A DNA stretch of 19,566 nucleotides, from positions 1 through 19,566 of the forward strand of contig JAGWSE010000081.1 of the NCBI GenBank assembly GCA_028869395.1. The letters run 5' to 3'. Source of the DNA: Alphaproteobacteria bacterium. Lineage in GTDB: Bacteria; Pseudomonadota; Alphaproteobacteria; Caulobacterales; Caulobacteraceae. Each line of letters starts with the position of its first letter. Position 1 is the first letter of the stretch. Under the pieces are notes generated by a model, which saw only the letters and a program-made list of their open reading frames with translations, was not told the DNA's origin and did not search any database. Of this stretch, positions 7,421 through 16,496 are shown in pieces. A program made the translations under genes and the position numbers.

Positions 7421-7685
7421 GCGGGGCGCGGTCTTGCGCCAACTTCGCCATACGCCCGAGCGCGGGCGGTTGAGTGGGTTCCCGCACGAGGGCGATGCAG
7501 GGCTGGCGGTTTCCCGCCCGCCGATCTTGGCCCGCGGCGGAAAGCGTGAGCTTTTTCAATGCGATTATAGAGTTGAGATCGGGTTTGCCGCCCGGTTTGG
7601 CGCCGCCGATGGTCGGCTGCGTCCCTGACTTCGGCCCAGGGGCCCTCGCAGACGGGCGCCCGCCCCTTGGATCGAAAGCAGCCTC

Positions 7686-9034
<1,349 letters not shown>

Positions 9035-9038
<4 letters not shown>

Positions 9039-10186
9039 GTCCGCGCCTCCGTTCGACGATCATCACCGTCCACCTCTGGCTCGGCCTCATCATCGGCTTC
9101 GTCTGGGCGCTGGAGGGACTCACCGGTTCGCTGCTGGTGTTCAACCGCGACGTGGAGCGCTGGAGCCTGCACGAGACCGATTCGGGTCCGCTCCTGCCGC
9201 TTGACGAGATCTTCGCCCGCGCGGCCAAGGCGGCGCACGCCAGGGTGGGCGAGATCGAGACCTTCGGACCCTCGCACACGCTCTTCACGGCGTATTTCGA
9301 CGACGCCGCCGGACATGCGAAGGCGCTGATCATCGACGGCCGCTCAGGCGTGGTGCGCGCCTGGCGCGATCCGGACGCGCTTGTCCCGGAGGGCGGCTCG
9401 ACCTGGCGTTGGCTGCTCAGGCTGCACGAAGCCCTCCTGATGGGCGACAAGGGCGGCGTCCTGGTGGGGACTTCAGGCCTGCTGTTGCTCTCCTCCCTGA
9501 CCCTGGGCGCGATCCTCGGCTGGCCGAGGGCCAGGATGTGGGGCGCGGCGTTCGCGGCCTCCCGTTGGCGTTCGACGCGCCAAAAGCTCTACGGCTGGCA
9601 TCGCGCGATGGGGCTCGTGGCGATTCCGGTGCTTGCGGTCATGGTTCCCTGCGGCGTCTACCAGGCGCTGGCGCCGCAGTTGAAGCCCGCGCTCGTGCGC
9701 TATGCGGGCTATCGCCAGCCCTTCAGGGCGAAGCCGGTGAAGCGGCTGCCCGCGCACATCATCACCGCGCAGCGGGCGCTCGACCTGGCCAGGTCCCGTT
9801 TCCCGGGCGCGTACCTCATGCGCGCGGTGCGGCCGACGTGCAAGGCGCCGGTCTACGCGTTCCGCCTGTGGCAACCGAAGGAGCTCCGGCGCTGGGCGGG
9901 CACGACGACGGTTGCGGTCGATGCCGCAAGCGGGAAGATCCTCGCCACCTACGATCCCCTGAACGGGCCCATGGCCAACGTGGTCACCGACAACATCTAT
10001 CCGATCCACACCGGCGAGGCCGGCGGCCTGGCGCTGCGCATCCTCTACATGCTCGTGGGCCTCAGCCTGCCCGGGCTGTACGTCACCGGCCTCTGGTCGT
10101 GGCTCCACCGCCGCAAGATCAACCGCCCGGGGCCGGTGAAGGCCGCGCCGAAGCGGGCGCTCACGCCCGAAGGAGCTTCCCGATGA
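9035..10186 (+). CDS. PepSY-associated transmembrane protein (candidate haem-dependent periplasmic reductase)
   Basis: A 383-residue membrane protein. The GTG start at 9035 overlaps the dctA TGA in the sequence GTGA. Longer upstream reading in this frame lies inside dctA and has no family match. Hydrophobic segments occur near residues 10-32 (VHLWLGLIIGFVWALEGLTG), 143-166, 193-212 and 330-350. Histidines at the expected membrane edges (H13 in VHLWLG, H131 in RLHEAL, H189 in GWHRAMG, H325 in YPIHTGE) match the four-histidine pattern of PepSY-TM proteins, which in FoxB bind two haems. It is unlike the fused version at 2571-4613 because it has no flavin or iron-sulphur module, so it would need electrons from another carrier. 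A C-terminal WSWLHRRKINRPG ends the last helix with positive charges. Placement between dctA and a small exported protein is unusual. The fold is sure; the reduction role is by analogy. Confidence 0.9.
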
Positions 10187-10656
10187 CCCCGGTCCGCACG
10201 CTTGCGGCGATGCTGGCCCTCGCCGGCCTCGCCGGCGCAGCCCATGCGCAGCCGGCCGCGACCCCGACGCCGCCCATCCGCGCCCAGGCGCTGGTCGAGC
10301 AGGCGCTCGCCCGGCATCCGGATCTGAAGATCATCGCCTTCCACGTCACCCCGCCCGGGGGCGTCGACAACGTCATCATCGCCTCGAACATCGGCCGCTT
10401 CGGCAAGAAAGCCGACGCCGACGACATGGCGGTCCTCTCGAGCGGCAAGCCGCGGGCGGAGGTCACCAGGACCGGCTACTCGGTGGAGCTGCCGCTGAGG
10501 GACGCCGCCGGGCGCACCCTGGGCGTGGTGGGGGAGACCTTCGCCTACCAGCCGGGCGACGACACCGGCGCGATCGAAGGCAAGGCCGAAGCCTTGCGCG
10601 ATGAGCTCGCCGCCGAAATCCCGGACCACGCGTGGCTGTTCGCCCCGCGACGCTAG
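10183..10656 (+). CDS. Small exported protein, possibly Cache-like, coupled to the PepSY gene
   Basis: A 157-residue protein starting at ATG 10183, which overlaps the preceding TGA (ATGA); AAGGAG lies 7 bases upstream. Residues 1-22 are a signal peptide ending AHA-Q. The mature part begins with a helix (RAQALVEQALARHPDLKIIA) and continues as strands, with NVIIASNIGRFGKKADADDM and then VELPLRDAAGRTLGVVGETF followed by AYQPGDD. The pattern of a strand with VxLPLxDxxGxxxGVV resembles small periplasmic Cache sensor domains, which is a guess from pattern only. I do not recognise a named family. It could be an accessory or ligand-sensing partner of the PepSY protein or of the adjacent sensor kinase. 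It is the last gene of the dctA-PepSY-exported protein unit; 136 bases follow before dctB. Confidence 0.8.
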   Translation: MTPVRTLAAMLALAGLAGAAHAQPAATPTPPIRAQALVEQALARHPDLKIIAFHVTPPGGVDNVIIASNIGRFGKKADADDMAVLSSGKPRAEVTRTGYSVELPLRDAAGRTLGVVGETFAYQPGDDTGAIEGKAEALRDELAAEIPDHAWLFAPRR

Positions 10657-10660
10657 GTCC

Positions 10661-10694
10661 CGCTGGCCAGCGGCGCTCCTGAATATTGTTTCAG
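10661..10694. repeat. Palindrome and inverted repeat between the small exported gene and dctB
   Basis: CGCTGGCCAGCG (10661-10672) is a perfect 12-base palindrome just after the upstream stop. CTGAA (10679-10683) and TTCAG (10690-10694) form an inverted repeat around TATTGT. They may help end the upstream transcript or form an operator for dctB. The stems are short and no T-run follows. Confidence 0.35.
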
Positions 10695-10722
10695 GTTGCC
10701 GTCAGGCTGGCGTCAGACCGCA
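10690..10722 (-). promoter_or_regulatory. Three 11-base tandem units upstream of dctB (weak PHO-box-like array)
   Basis: TTCAGGTTGCC, GTCAGGCTGGC and GTCAGACCGCA stand head to tail with TCAG at an exact 11-base period (10691, 10702, 10713). On the - strand they read CTGAC-GCCAGC, CTGAC-GGCAAC and CTGAA-ACAATA, so CTGAC matches the second unit of the box at 7351-7361. The period is that of PhoB and other OmpR-family sites, but the match to the E. coli PHO box is only about half, and the orientation is opposite to dctB, which starts 70 bases downstream. Confidence 0.35.
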
Positions 10723-10792
10723 GCGGAGGATCGAGTCCCAACGCGGATCGCTCGCCGTTCCGGCTGGCTCCACCGCGTCCTGCGGACTGTCC

Positions 10793-12652
10793 ATGCTCGT
10801 CGCCGCCTCCGCCGTTCGCGCCCCTTCGTCCGCGGCTGGCGGCGCGCCCGGATGGCGTGTGAAGGCGCACTGGGCGGCGCTCGCCATCGTAGGCGTGATC
10901 GCGCTTGTCGGCGGGTTCTGGGCGGCCGGCGAAATGGCCCGCGCGCGCGCCGTGGCCGTGCTGCAGCGGGACGCCGCGGCCTCCGCGGCGCTGCACGCGG
11001 CCGTGCTCCGCAGCGAACTGGAGAAGCAGCGGTCCACGCCCTTCGTGCTGGCCGCCGACCCCGACGTGGCGGCCGCGCTCCGCTCGCACGATCCGGCGCA
11101 GGCGCGTGCCCTCAGCCGCAAGCTGGAGGCGCTCAGCCGCGGCACGCGCGCGGCCGCGATCTATGTGATGGACTCCGAGGGGACGACGCTCGCCGCCAGC
11201 AACTGGCGCGAGCCTCTCTCGTTCGTCGGCCAGAACTACAGCTTCCGCCCCTACTTCACCAAGGCGTTGCGCGTCGGCTCGGCGGAGTACTTCGCCCTGG
11301 GCACCGTCAGCCGCCGGCCGGGCCTGTTCCTGGCGAGGCGCGTGCGGGGACCGCACGGGGTGCTGGGCGTGGTCGCCGTGAAGGTCGAGATGGACGCGCT
11401 CGAGGCCGAGTGGCGCGCCTCCGACGCGATCGTGCTCGTGGCCAGCCGCGGCGGCGTGGTGCTGATCACCAATCACCCGGAATGGCGTTTCCGGACGTTT
11501 CGCCCCATGCCGGCCGCCGTCCGCGCCCGGATCGAGCGGACAAAGCAGTTCGGCGGCGCCCCGCTCGCGCCGCTGCCGTTGAGTCCGCTGGGCGTCGACG
11601 GCCTCGTCTCCGAGATCCCCCTGGCCGACGCGGGCCCGCCATCCTTCGTCCAGGTCTCCACCGGGGTCGGAGAGCCCGGCTGGCGGCTCTATCTCCTCAA
11701 GCCGGCGAACGAGGCGATCCGCGGCGCCGTGCGCTCCGCCCAGCTCATCACTCTGCTGCTCACCGCCCTGGTGTTCGCGGGACTCGCCGCCCTCCTGCGC
11801 AGACAGGAGCGCGAGGCGCTGATGGCGGCGCAGAGAGAGGCGGCCCGCGCCGAGCTGGAGGCCCGCGTCGCCGAGCGCACCCGCCAGCTGCGCGAGACGA
11901 ACGAGCGGCTTCTCGTCGAGATGGAGGAGCGCCGCCGCGCCGAGTCGCTGCAGCAGGAGATGCACGACGAGCTGATCCAGGCGAGCAAGCTGGCCGTGCT
12001 TGGCCAGATCGCCGCCGGCGTAGCCCATGAGATCAACCAGCCCGTCGCCGCGATCCGGGCATACGCCGACAACGCCGCCGCCTTTCTCGAGCGGGCCGAT
12101 CCACAGCCGGCGCAGAAGAACCTCGGCGTGATCGCGGTCCTGACGGAGCGGATCGGGGCGATCACGGAAGAGCTGCGCGCCTTCTCGCGCAAGACGACCC
12201 GCGACGTGCGAGCGGTGGAGCTGGAGGAGGCGCTGGCGGGCGCGCTCGTGCTTGTCGGGCCGCGACTTCACCAGCAGCGGGTGGACGTGGTGCGGCGCGG
12301 CGCCTCCGACATCTTCGTCCGCGCCGAGCGCGTGCGGCTGGAGCAGGTCTTCGTCAACCTCCTGCAGAACGCCGTGGAGGCCGTCGAGGGCCGGCCCGAT
12401 CCGCGGGTGCGGGTGACGGTCGAGGCCACCTCGTCGGATGTGACGGTGGCGATTTCGGACAACGGAGCGGGTCTGCAGGGCGAGGCCGCATCGGGCCTTT
12501 TCAAGCCCTTCACCACCACCAAGAAGAATGGCCTTGGCCTGGGCCTCGTCATCTCGCGCGATATCGTCACCGAGTTCGGGGGCGAGCTTCAGAGCGGGGA
12601 GGGGCCCGACGGCGGCGCGGAATTCGTCGTCACATTGAGGAGGTGCGCATGA
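10793..12652 (+). CDS. dctB: DctB-type sensor histidine kinase
   Basis: A 619-residue membrane sensor kinase, probably detecting C4-dicarboxylates in the periplasm and phosphorylating the adjacent DctD-type regulator. ATG 10793 was chosen because earlier in-frame ATG 10601 lies inside the preceding gene and no other start intervenes; its ribosome site is weak (GCGGA). After a short N-terminus come a membrane segment (about 25-48), a periplasmic Cache region with YVMDSEGTTLAASNW and the GQNYSFRPYF signature typical of DctB sensors, a second membrane segment (about 313-335), a coiled coil (ARAELEARVAERTRQLRETN), and the kinase core. The phosphorylated histidine is H412 in GVAHEINQP; the ATP site has N526 in NLLQNAVEAV, DNGAG and GLGLGLVIS. 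Its stop overlaps the start of the regulator (ATGA). Tandem 11-base repeats lie just upstream. Confidence 0.92.
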   Translation: MLVAASAVRAPSSAAGGAPGWRVKAHWAALAIVGVIALVGGFWAAGEMARARAVAVLQRDAAASAALHAAVLRSELEKQRSTPFVLAADPDVAAALRSHDPAQARALSRKLEALSRGTRAAAIYVMDSEGTTLAASNWREPLSFVGQNYSFRPYFTKALRVGSAEYFALGTVSRRPGLFLARRVRGPHGVLGVVAVKVEMDALEAEWRASDAIVLVASRGGVVLITNHPEWRFRTFRPMPAAVRARIERTKQFGGAPLAPLPLSPLGVDGLVSEIPLADAGPPSFVQVSTGVGEPGWRLYLLKPANEAIRGAVRSAQLITLLLTALVFAGLAALLRRQEREALMAAQREAARAELEARVAERTRQLRETNERLLVEMEERRRAESLQQEMHDELIQASKLAVLGQIAAGVAHEINQPVAAIRAYADNAAAFLERADPQPAQKNLGVIAVLTERIGAITEELRAFSRKTTRDVRAVELEEALAGALVLVGPRLHQQRVDVVRRGASDIFVRAERVRLEQVFVNLLQNAVEAVEGRPDPRVRVTVEATSSDVTVAISDNGAGLQGEAASGLFKPFTTTKKNGLGLGLVISRDIVTEFGGELQSGEGPDGGAEFVVTLRRCA

Positions 12653-14013
12653 TCTTCGAGGACTCGCGTCTGGTCGCCTTCGTGGACGACGACGACGCCC
12701 TGCGAGAAGCCAACGTCCAGGCGCTGCAGCTGGCCGGATACGACGTGCGCCCCTTCGCCTCGGCCGAGGCCGCGCTGAAAGCCATCGACGCCGACTTCGC
12801 CGGGGTTGTGGTCAGCGACATCCGAATGCCCGGGATGGATGGCCGCCAGCTCTTCCGGCGCCTTCACGAGCTCGACGCCGACCTGCCCGTCCTGCTGATC
12901 ACCGGCCACGGGGACATCGCCGAAGCCGTGCAGGCGATGCACGAGGGCGCCTACGATTTCCTGGCCAAGCCCTATCCCACGGAGCGGCTGGTGCACGGCG
13001 TCTCCCGGGCCATCGAAAAGCGCCGGCTGGTTCTGGCCAATCGGCAGCTGCAGGCGCTGGCCGCGCGCGAGGAGCCCGCCTCGCCGCTGCTGGGCTCCAG
13101 CGCGATCATGGAGCGTCTGCGGAGCACGATCCGGCAGGTCGCGGGGAGCGATGTCGATGTGCTGATCGAAGGTGAGACCGGCGTCGGCAAGGAGGTCGTG
13201 GCGCGCGCGCTGCACGCGGCGAGCCCGCGTCGGCGGCAGCCCTTCGTGGCCCTCAATTGCGCGGCGCTGCCCGAGGCCATGATCGAGAGCGAGCTGTTCG
13301 GCCACGAACTCGGCGCCTTCAGCGGCGCCATGCGCAAGCGCGTGGGGCGGATCGAGTCCGCCGACCGCGGGACCCTGTTCCTGGACGAGGTGGAGAGCAT
13401 GCCGCTACCGGTGCAAGGCAAGCTCCTGCGTGTCATCGAGGAGCGGGAGATCACGCCGCTCGGCGCCAACGAGGTGAGGAACGTCAACCTGCGGGTGCTC
13501 GCCTCGAGCAAGGGTGACCTGGGCGAGGCGGTGGGGCGGGGCGAATTCCGCGCCGACCTGTTCTACCGGCTGAATGCGCTGCGCATCCGGGTGCCGGCGC
13601 TGCGGGACCGGCGGGAGGACGCGCCCGTGCTGTTCGGCCACTTCCTGGCGGAGGCCGCGCGCCGCTTCCGGCGGGAGACTCCGGCCATCAGCGACGCTGT
13701 GCGCCGGCGCCTCCTGGAGCATGACTGGCCTGGAAACGTGCGCGAGCTCAACCACTTCGCGCTGCAGGTGGCCCTCGGCTTTGAGCGGCCGGACGGGCCG
13801 GAGCCCGCGCGCGGCGCCGGCGAGGGGAGTCTGCCCGAACGCGTCGATACCTTCGAGGCCCAGTTGATCCAGGACGCCCTGACCGAGGTGCGCGGCGATG
13901 TCCGCGCCGCGCTCGAGGTTCTGAAGATCCCGCGCAAGACCTTCTACGACAAGCTGCGCCGACACGGCATCGACATCGACGCCTTCCGGAGCGGCGGCAA
14001 GCTGGTGGCGTGA
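12649..14013 (+). CDS. dctD: DctD-type sigma-54-dependent response regulator
   Basis: A 454-residue activator. ATG 12649 overlaps the dctB TGA and has GAGGAGG 5 bases upstream; a GTG at 12643 lies inside that ribosome site and is less likely. The receiver domain has phosphorylated D57 in VVVSDIRMPGMDG and K107. The AAA+ domain has Walker A GETGVGKE (175-182), the sigma-54 contact loop as GAFSGA (222-227, where GAFTGA is standard), Walker B GTLFLDEVE (241-249), and WPGNVREL. The C-terminal Fis-type helix-turn-helix is near 415-442 (ALEVLKIPRKTFYDKLRRHG). It should activate a sigma-54 promoter, most plausibly dctA, although I found no strong -24/-12 site upstream of dctA. The Thr-to-Ser change in the loop is conservative and probably tolerated. 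Its stop lies in a hairpin shared with the convergent gene. Confidence 0.93.
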   Translation: MIFEDSRLVAFVDDDDALREANVQALQLAGYDVRPFASAEAALKAIDADFAGVVVSDIRMPGMDGRQLFRRLHELDADLPVLLITGHGDIAEAVQAMHEGAYDFLAKPYPTERLVHGVSRAIEKRRLVLANRQLQALAAREEPASPLLGSSAIMERLRSTIRQVAGSDVDVLIEGETGVGKEVVARALHAASPRRRQPFVALNCAALPEAMIESELFGHELGAFSGAMRKRVGRIESADRGTLFLDEVESMPLPVQGKLLRVIEEREITPLGANEVRNVNLRVLASSKGDLGEAVGRGEFRADLFYRLNALRIRVPALRDRREDAPVLFGHFLAEAARRFRRETPAISDAVRRRLLEHDWPGNVRELNHFALQVALGFERPDGPEPARGAGEGSLPERVDTFEAQLIQDALTEVRGDVRAALEVLKIPRKTFYDKLRRHGIDIDAFRSGGKLVA

Positions 14014-14038
14014 GCCTGTCCGGATCGGATCAGGCTCA
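14011..14038. terminator. Bidirectional hairpin containing both convergent stop codons
   Basis: TGAGCCTG (14011-14018) and CAGGCTCA (14031-14038) form a perfect 8-bp stem with a 12-base loop. The dctD stop (14011-14013) is the start of one arm and the stop of the convergent PstS-like gene (14036-14038 read leftward) is the end of the other. It probably ends both transcripts, although no T-run follows on either side. Confidence 0.6.
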
Positions 14039-15202
14039 GCGAAGCTTCCGTCGCTCTTCGGCGACTTCGCCGGCTGTGAGCGGCAACATGGTCGTGTCGC
14101 GGGCGACTTCGGCCTGTGCGTCGCGGCTCAGGATGAAACGCAGGAACGCCTCGGTTTTCGGATCGATCGAGCCGTCGGCCCGCCGACTGGCGGAGAACCA
14201 AATGCTGTCGATCAGTGGGTAGCTGTGATCGCGCACCGTATCCAGGTTCAGCGGAACGGCCGGACCACCAGCGCGCGGCGCGATCGGGATCTGCCGGGTT
14301 GCGGCGTTGACGCCGCGCATCGGCGAGTAATAGGCGATCGCATAGGGGTCGGCGCCCAGCGCGTCGGCCATCTGTTGGTCGACGCTCACCAGCTTTCCCT
14401 CCGCGCTCGCATGGATGGTGAACTGGCGGAGCCGTTCGTTCCATTGGCCGCTTCCCTCGAGGACATCCTGGGAGAAGCGCGGCGCGAACAGATATTGCAG
14501 ATTGTAGCCGTAGACGTGGATGGGCTTGGTCGCCCACTCGCCCTTCAGGCCGAGCTGCCCCCAGGTGCGGATGTTCCCCTCCGCTCCGCGGGCGGCTGAA
14601 GGGTCCCAGGTCGTGCCGTTCCAGCCCCCTGAGCGTTGGGCGCCGAAGATCCCGTCGAGCTGGGCTATCGTCAGCCTGGCGATGGGATTGGCCTTGTTGA
14701 CCATGATGGCGAACGGCGGATCGACGTCCCATCCGGTCATGCCGCGGATCACGAGCGGATCACGATTGAAGCGGCGCTGGTAGGACAGCAGGTCGACCCA
14801 GGTCATCCGTCGGCCGACAGCGACATCGGCCTGACCCGTGAGCAGGCCGGCGAAAGCCAGTCCCGGAGAGCCGCCGACAAACGCCAGGCGCGCGTGCGGC
14901 TGGCGCTTGTGGAAGGCGGCGGCAAGTCTGCGCCGAAAGCCGGCATGGCCCCACAGGTCGGCGGTCCAGATCCGGATCGCGCCCGTAACCTGGGTGCGGG
15001 GGACATACGGCGGCAGGTCGTCGAGGTTGAACCGCCCTTGCCGATAGAAGCGGTGGCTCTGGGCGGCGAGAATGCTCTCTGCGCGGGCCTTCTGGACCTG
15101 CAGCGCATCGTGGACCACGCCCGGCCGGGCGTTCACCGATCCCCCGCCAAGAAGGACCACGCTGAGCGCGATCGCGCCGGTGATGGCCAGTCTGCTTCGC
15201 AC
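14036..15202 (-). CDS. PstS-like periplasmic substrate-binding protein (operon gene 4)
   Basis: A 388-residue exported protein, last in the four-gene operon. The start is GTG at 15202: GGAGG lies 5 bases before it and the frame opens with a signal peptide (LAITGAIALSVVLLGGGSVNA, cleaved about A25). An ATG four bases earlier is in another frame and only one base from GGAGG. The family plan is present: LPPYVP, GAIRIWTADLWGH where relatives have GSNY, ADVAVGRRMTW, FAIMVNKANPIARLTIAQLD, FGAQRSGGWNGTTWDPSAARG, NIRTWGQLGL, PIHVYGYNL and the FLRFILSRDAQAEV ending. Odd points are the loss of GSNY in the ligand loop and several changes in the last block (TTMLPLTA instead of GKYLPLTA), suggesting a changed ligand site. 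A 36-base gap separates it from the upstream gene, longer than elsewhere in the operon. Family membership is sure; the ligand is unknown. Confidence 0.9.
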   Translation of the reverse strand: MRSRLAITGAIALSVVLLGGGSVNARPGVVHDALQVQKARAESILAAQSHRFYRQGRFNLDDLPPYVPRTQVTGAIRIWTADLWGHAGFRRRLAAAFHKRQPHARLAFVGGSPGLAFAGLLTGQADVAVGRRMTWVDLLSYQRRFNRDPLVIRGMTGWDVDPPFAIMVNKANPIARLTIAQLDGIFGAQRSGGWNGTTWDPSAARGAEGNIRTWGQLGLKGEWATKPIHVYGYNLQYLFAPRFSQDVLEGSGQWNERLRQFTIHASAEGKLVSVDQQMADALGADPYAIAYYSPMRGVNAATRQIPIAPRAGGPAVPLNLDTVRDHSYPLIDSIWFSASRRADGSIDPKTEAFLRFILSRDAQAEVARDTTMLPLTAGEVAEERRKLR

Positions 15203-15238
15203 GCATGCCTCCGCGTTCGCCGCGCTTGATGTGCGTTG

Positions 15239-16486
15239 CTATTGATGTGCGCCGCCGCCGGAACGCCCGCGGGCCGCCCCCTCCGTCGAGGGCTTCTCCA
15301 GCGCATCCAGCTTGGCCATCTGGGCGCGCGCGACCTCCGCCGTCAGAGGCAGGTACTTGCCGTCGCGCATCACCTCGCGCTGGCCTTCCTGGCTGACCAT
15401 GAAGCGCAGGAACTCGACCACCTTGGGGTCGAGCGGCTTGCCGGGCGTGCGGTCGGCGTAGGCGTAGATCTCGTCGAACAGCGGATAGCTGCGGTCGTGG
15501 AGGGTCTCGAGCGTGTAGGGCACGTAGGGGCCGGCGGCTGTCCGGGCGAGCTTCAGGATCTTCAGGTGCGGGACAGCCCGATCGCGCGTGAGCGTGGTCG
15601 TGGGGGCCGCGATGTAGGCGATGCCGTACTTGTCGGCGGCGAGATCGTCATTCAGGCCGCGCTCGAGCTTGCCGTCCTTCGAGACGTAGTTGGCGTAGAC
15701 GCGCAGCTGCTCGTTCCACTTGTCGCTGCCCCTCAGGATCTTGTCCGACATCTCGGTGGCCTGGTGGTAGCGCAGGTTCAGGCCATAGACGTGGATCGGC
15801 TTGTCCGCCCAGGCGCCCGTCAGGCCGAGCTGGCCCCAGGTGCGGATGTTCTTCTCGGGCCCCCGGGCGTACTGCGGCCGCCAGCTCGTGCCCTCCCAGC
15901 CGCCGCTGCGTTCGGCCCCGAAGATCCCGTCCAGCTGGTCCATGGTGATCTTCGAGATCGGATTGTCGGCGTTGACGACGATGCCGAAGCCGGGGTTCCA
16001 GCCGGGCACGTCGTAGGAGCCGGTGGCGATCGTCACCTCGACGGGATCATGGTTGGCGTAGCGCTCGAAGAGCTCCAGCTCGGCGAAGGTCACCTTGCGC
16101 CCGATTCCGATGTCGCTGGCCTTGAACGCCAGGGCAGGGACCGCCGCAAAGGCGGTGCGCATGTCCCAGGCGATCCTGGCGCCTGGCTGGAACCTGGCGA
16201 ACGCCGCCGCCCAGTAGGCGCCCAGGGGTCCATCGGTGATGTAGTTGCTGCCGGCCAGCCGGATCGTCCCGGTGATCTTCCGGCGCGGCCTGTAGTGCGG
16301 CAGGGCGCTGAGATCCCACCGCTTCGTGTAGGCGACCATCCGGCCGCGCCGGGTCATCATCCGCGCCCGGGCGGCCTGCATGTCGAGGCCTTCGGTCGAG
16401 ATCTTGCCCGGCGCTTTCGGCTGGGCGTCCGCCGCCGCCGAGAGCGCCAGCAGCAGGACGGAGGCGGCGGCGACCACATGCTTCAT
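15239..16486 (-). CDS. PstS-like periplasmic substrate-binding protein (operon gene 3)
   Basis: A 415-residue exported protein. GAGGA lies 7 bases before ATG 16486 and overlaps the stop of the upstream gene (TGAGGA), so translation is probably coupled. The signal peptide ends ADA-Q after residue 21. The mature N-terminus has MVAYTKRWDLSALPHYRP, then GTIRLAGSNYITDGPLGAYW (the ligand-loop region), SDIGIGRKVTF, ATGSYDVPGW, FGIVVNADNPISKITMDQLD, FGAERSGGWEG, ARGPEKNIRTWGQLGL and PIHVYG. The shared ending DGKYLPLTAEVARAQMAKLD is followed by an extra hydrophilic Gly/Arg/Ser-rich tail of about 22 residues (ALEKPSTEGAARGRSGGG...) that the relatives lack; it could be disordered or a targeting signal. 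PstS-like family by fold pattern; ligand unproven. It is one of four tandem paralogues and no ABC permease or ATPase gene accompanies it. Confidence 0.92.
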   Translation of the reverse strand: MKHVVAAASVLLLALSAAADAQPKAPGKISTEGLDMQAARARMMTRRGRMVAYTKRWDLSALPHYRPRRKITGTIRLAGSNYITDGPLGAYWAAAFARFQPGARIAWDMRTAFAAVPALAFKASDIGIGRKVTFAELELFERYANHDPVEVTIATGSYDVPGWNPGFGIVVNADNPISKITMDQLDGIFGAERSGGWEGTSWRPQYARGPEKNIRTWGQLGLTGAWADKPIHVYGLNLRYHQATEMSDKILRGSDKWNEQLRVYANYVSKDGKLERGLNDDLAADKYGIAYIAAPTTTLTRDRAVPHLKILKLARTAAGPYVPYTLETLHDRSYPLFDEIYAYADRTPGKPLDPKVVEFLRFMVSQEGQREVMRDGKYLPLTAEVARAQMAKLDALEKPSTEGAARGRSGGGAHQ

Positions 16487-16496
16487 GGATCGGTCC

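Noticed and set aside
7421..7685. Search for a sigma-54 (-24/-12) promoter upstream of dctA
   Set aside because: The only GG-N10-GC spacing with TTGC (around 7424-7438) lacks the rest of the -24 element, so it is too weak to call even though a DctD-type activator is nearby.
14760..15206. ATG at 15206 as start of the last operon gene
   Set aside because: It opens a different frame without family similarity and is one base from GGAGG; the GTG at 15202 has proper spacing and a signal peptide.
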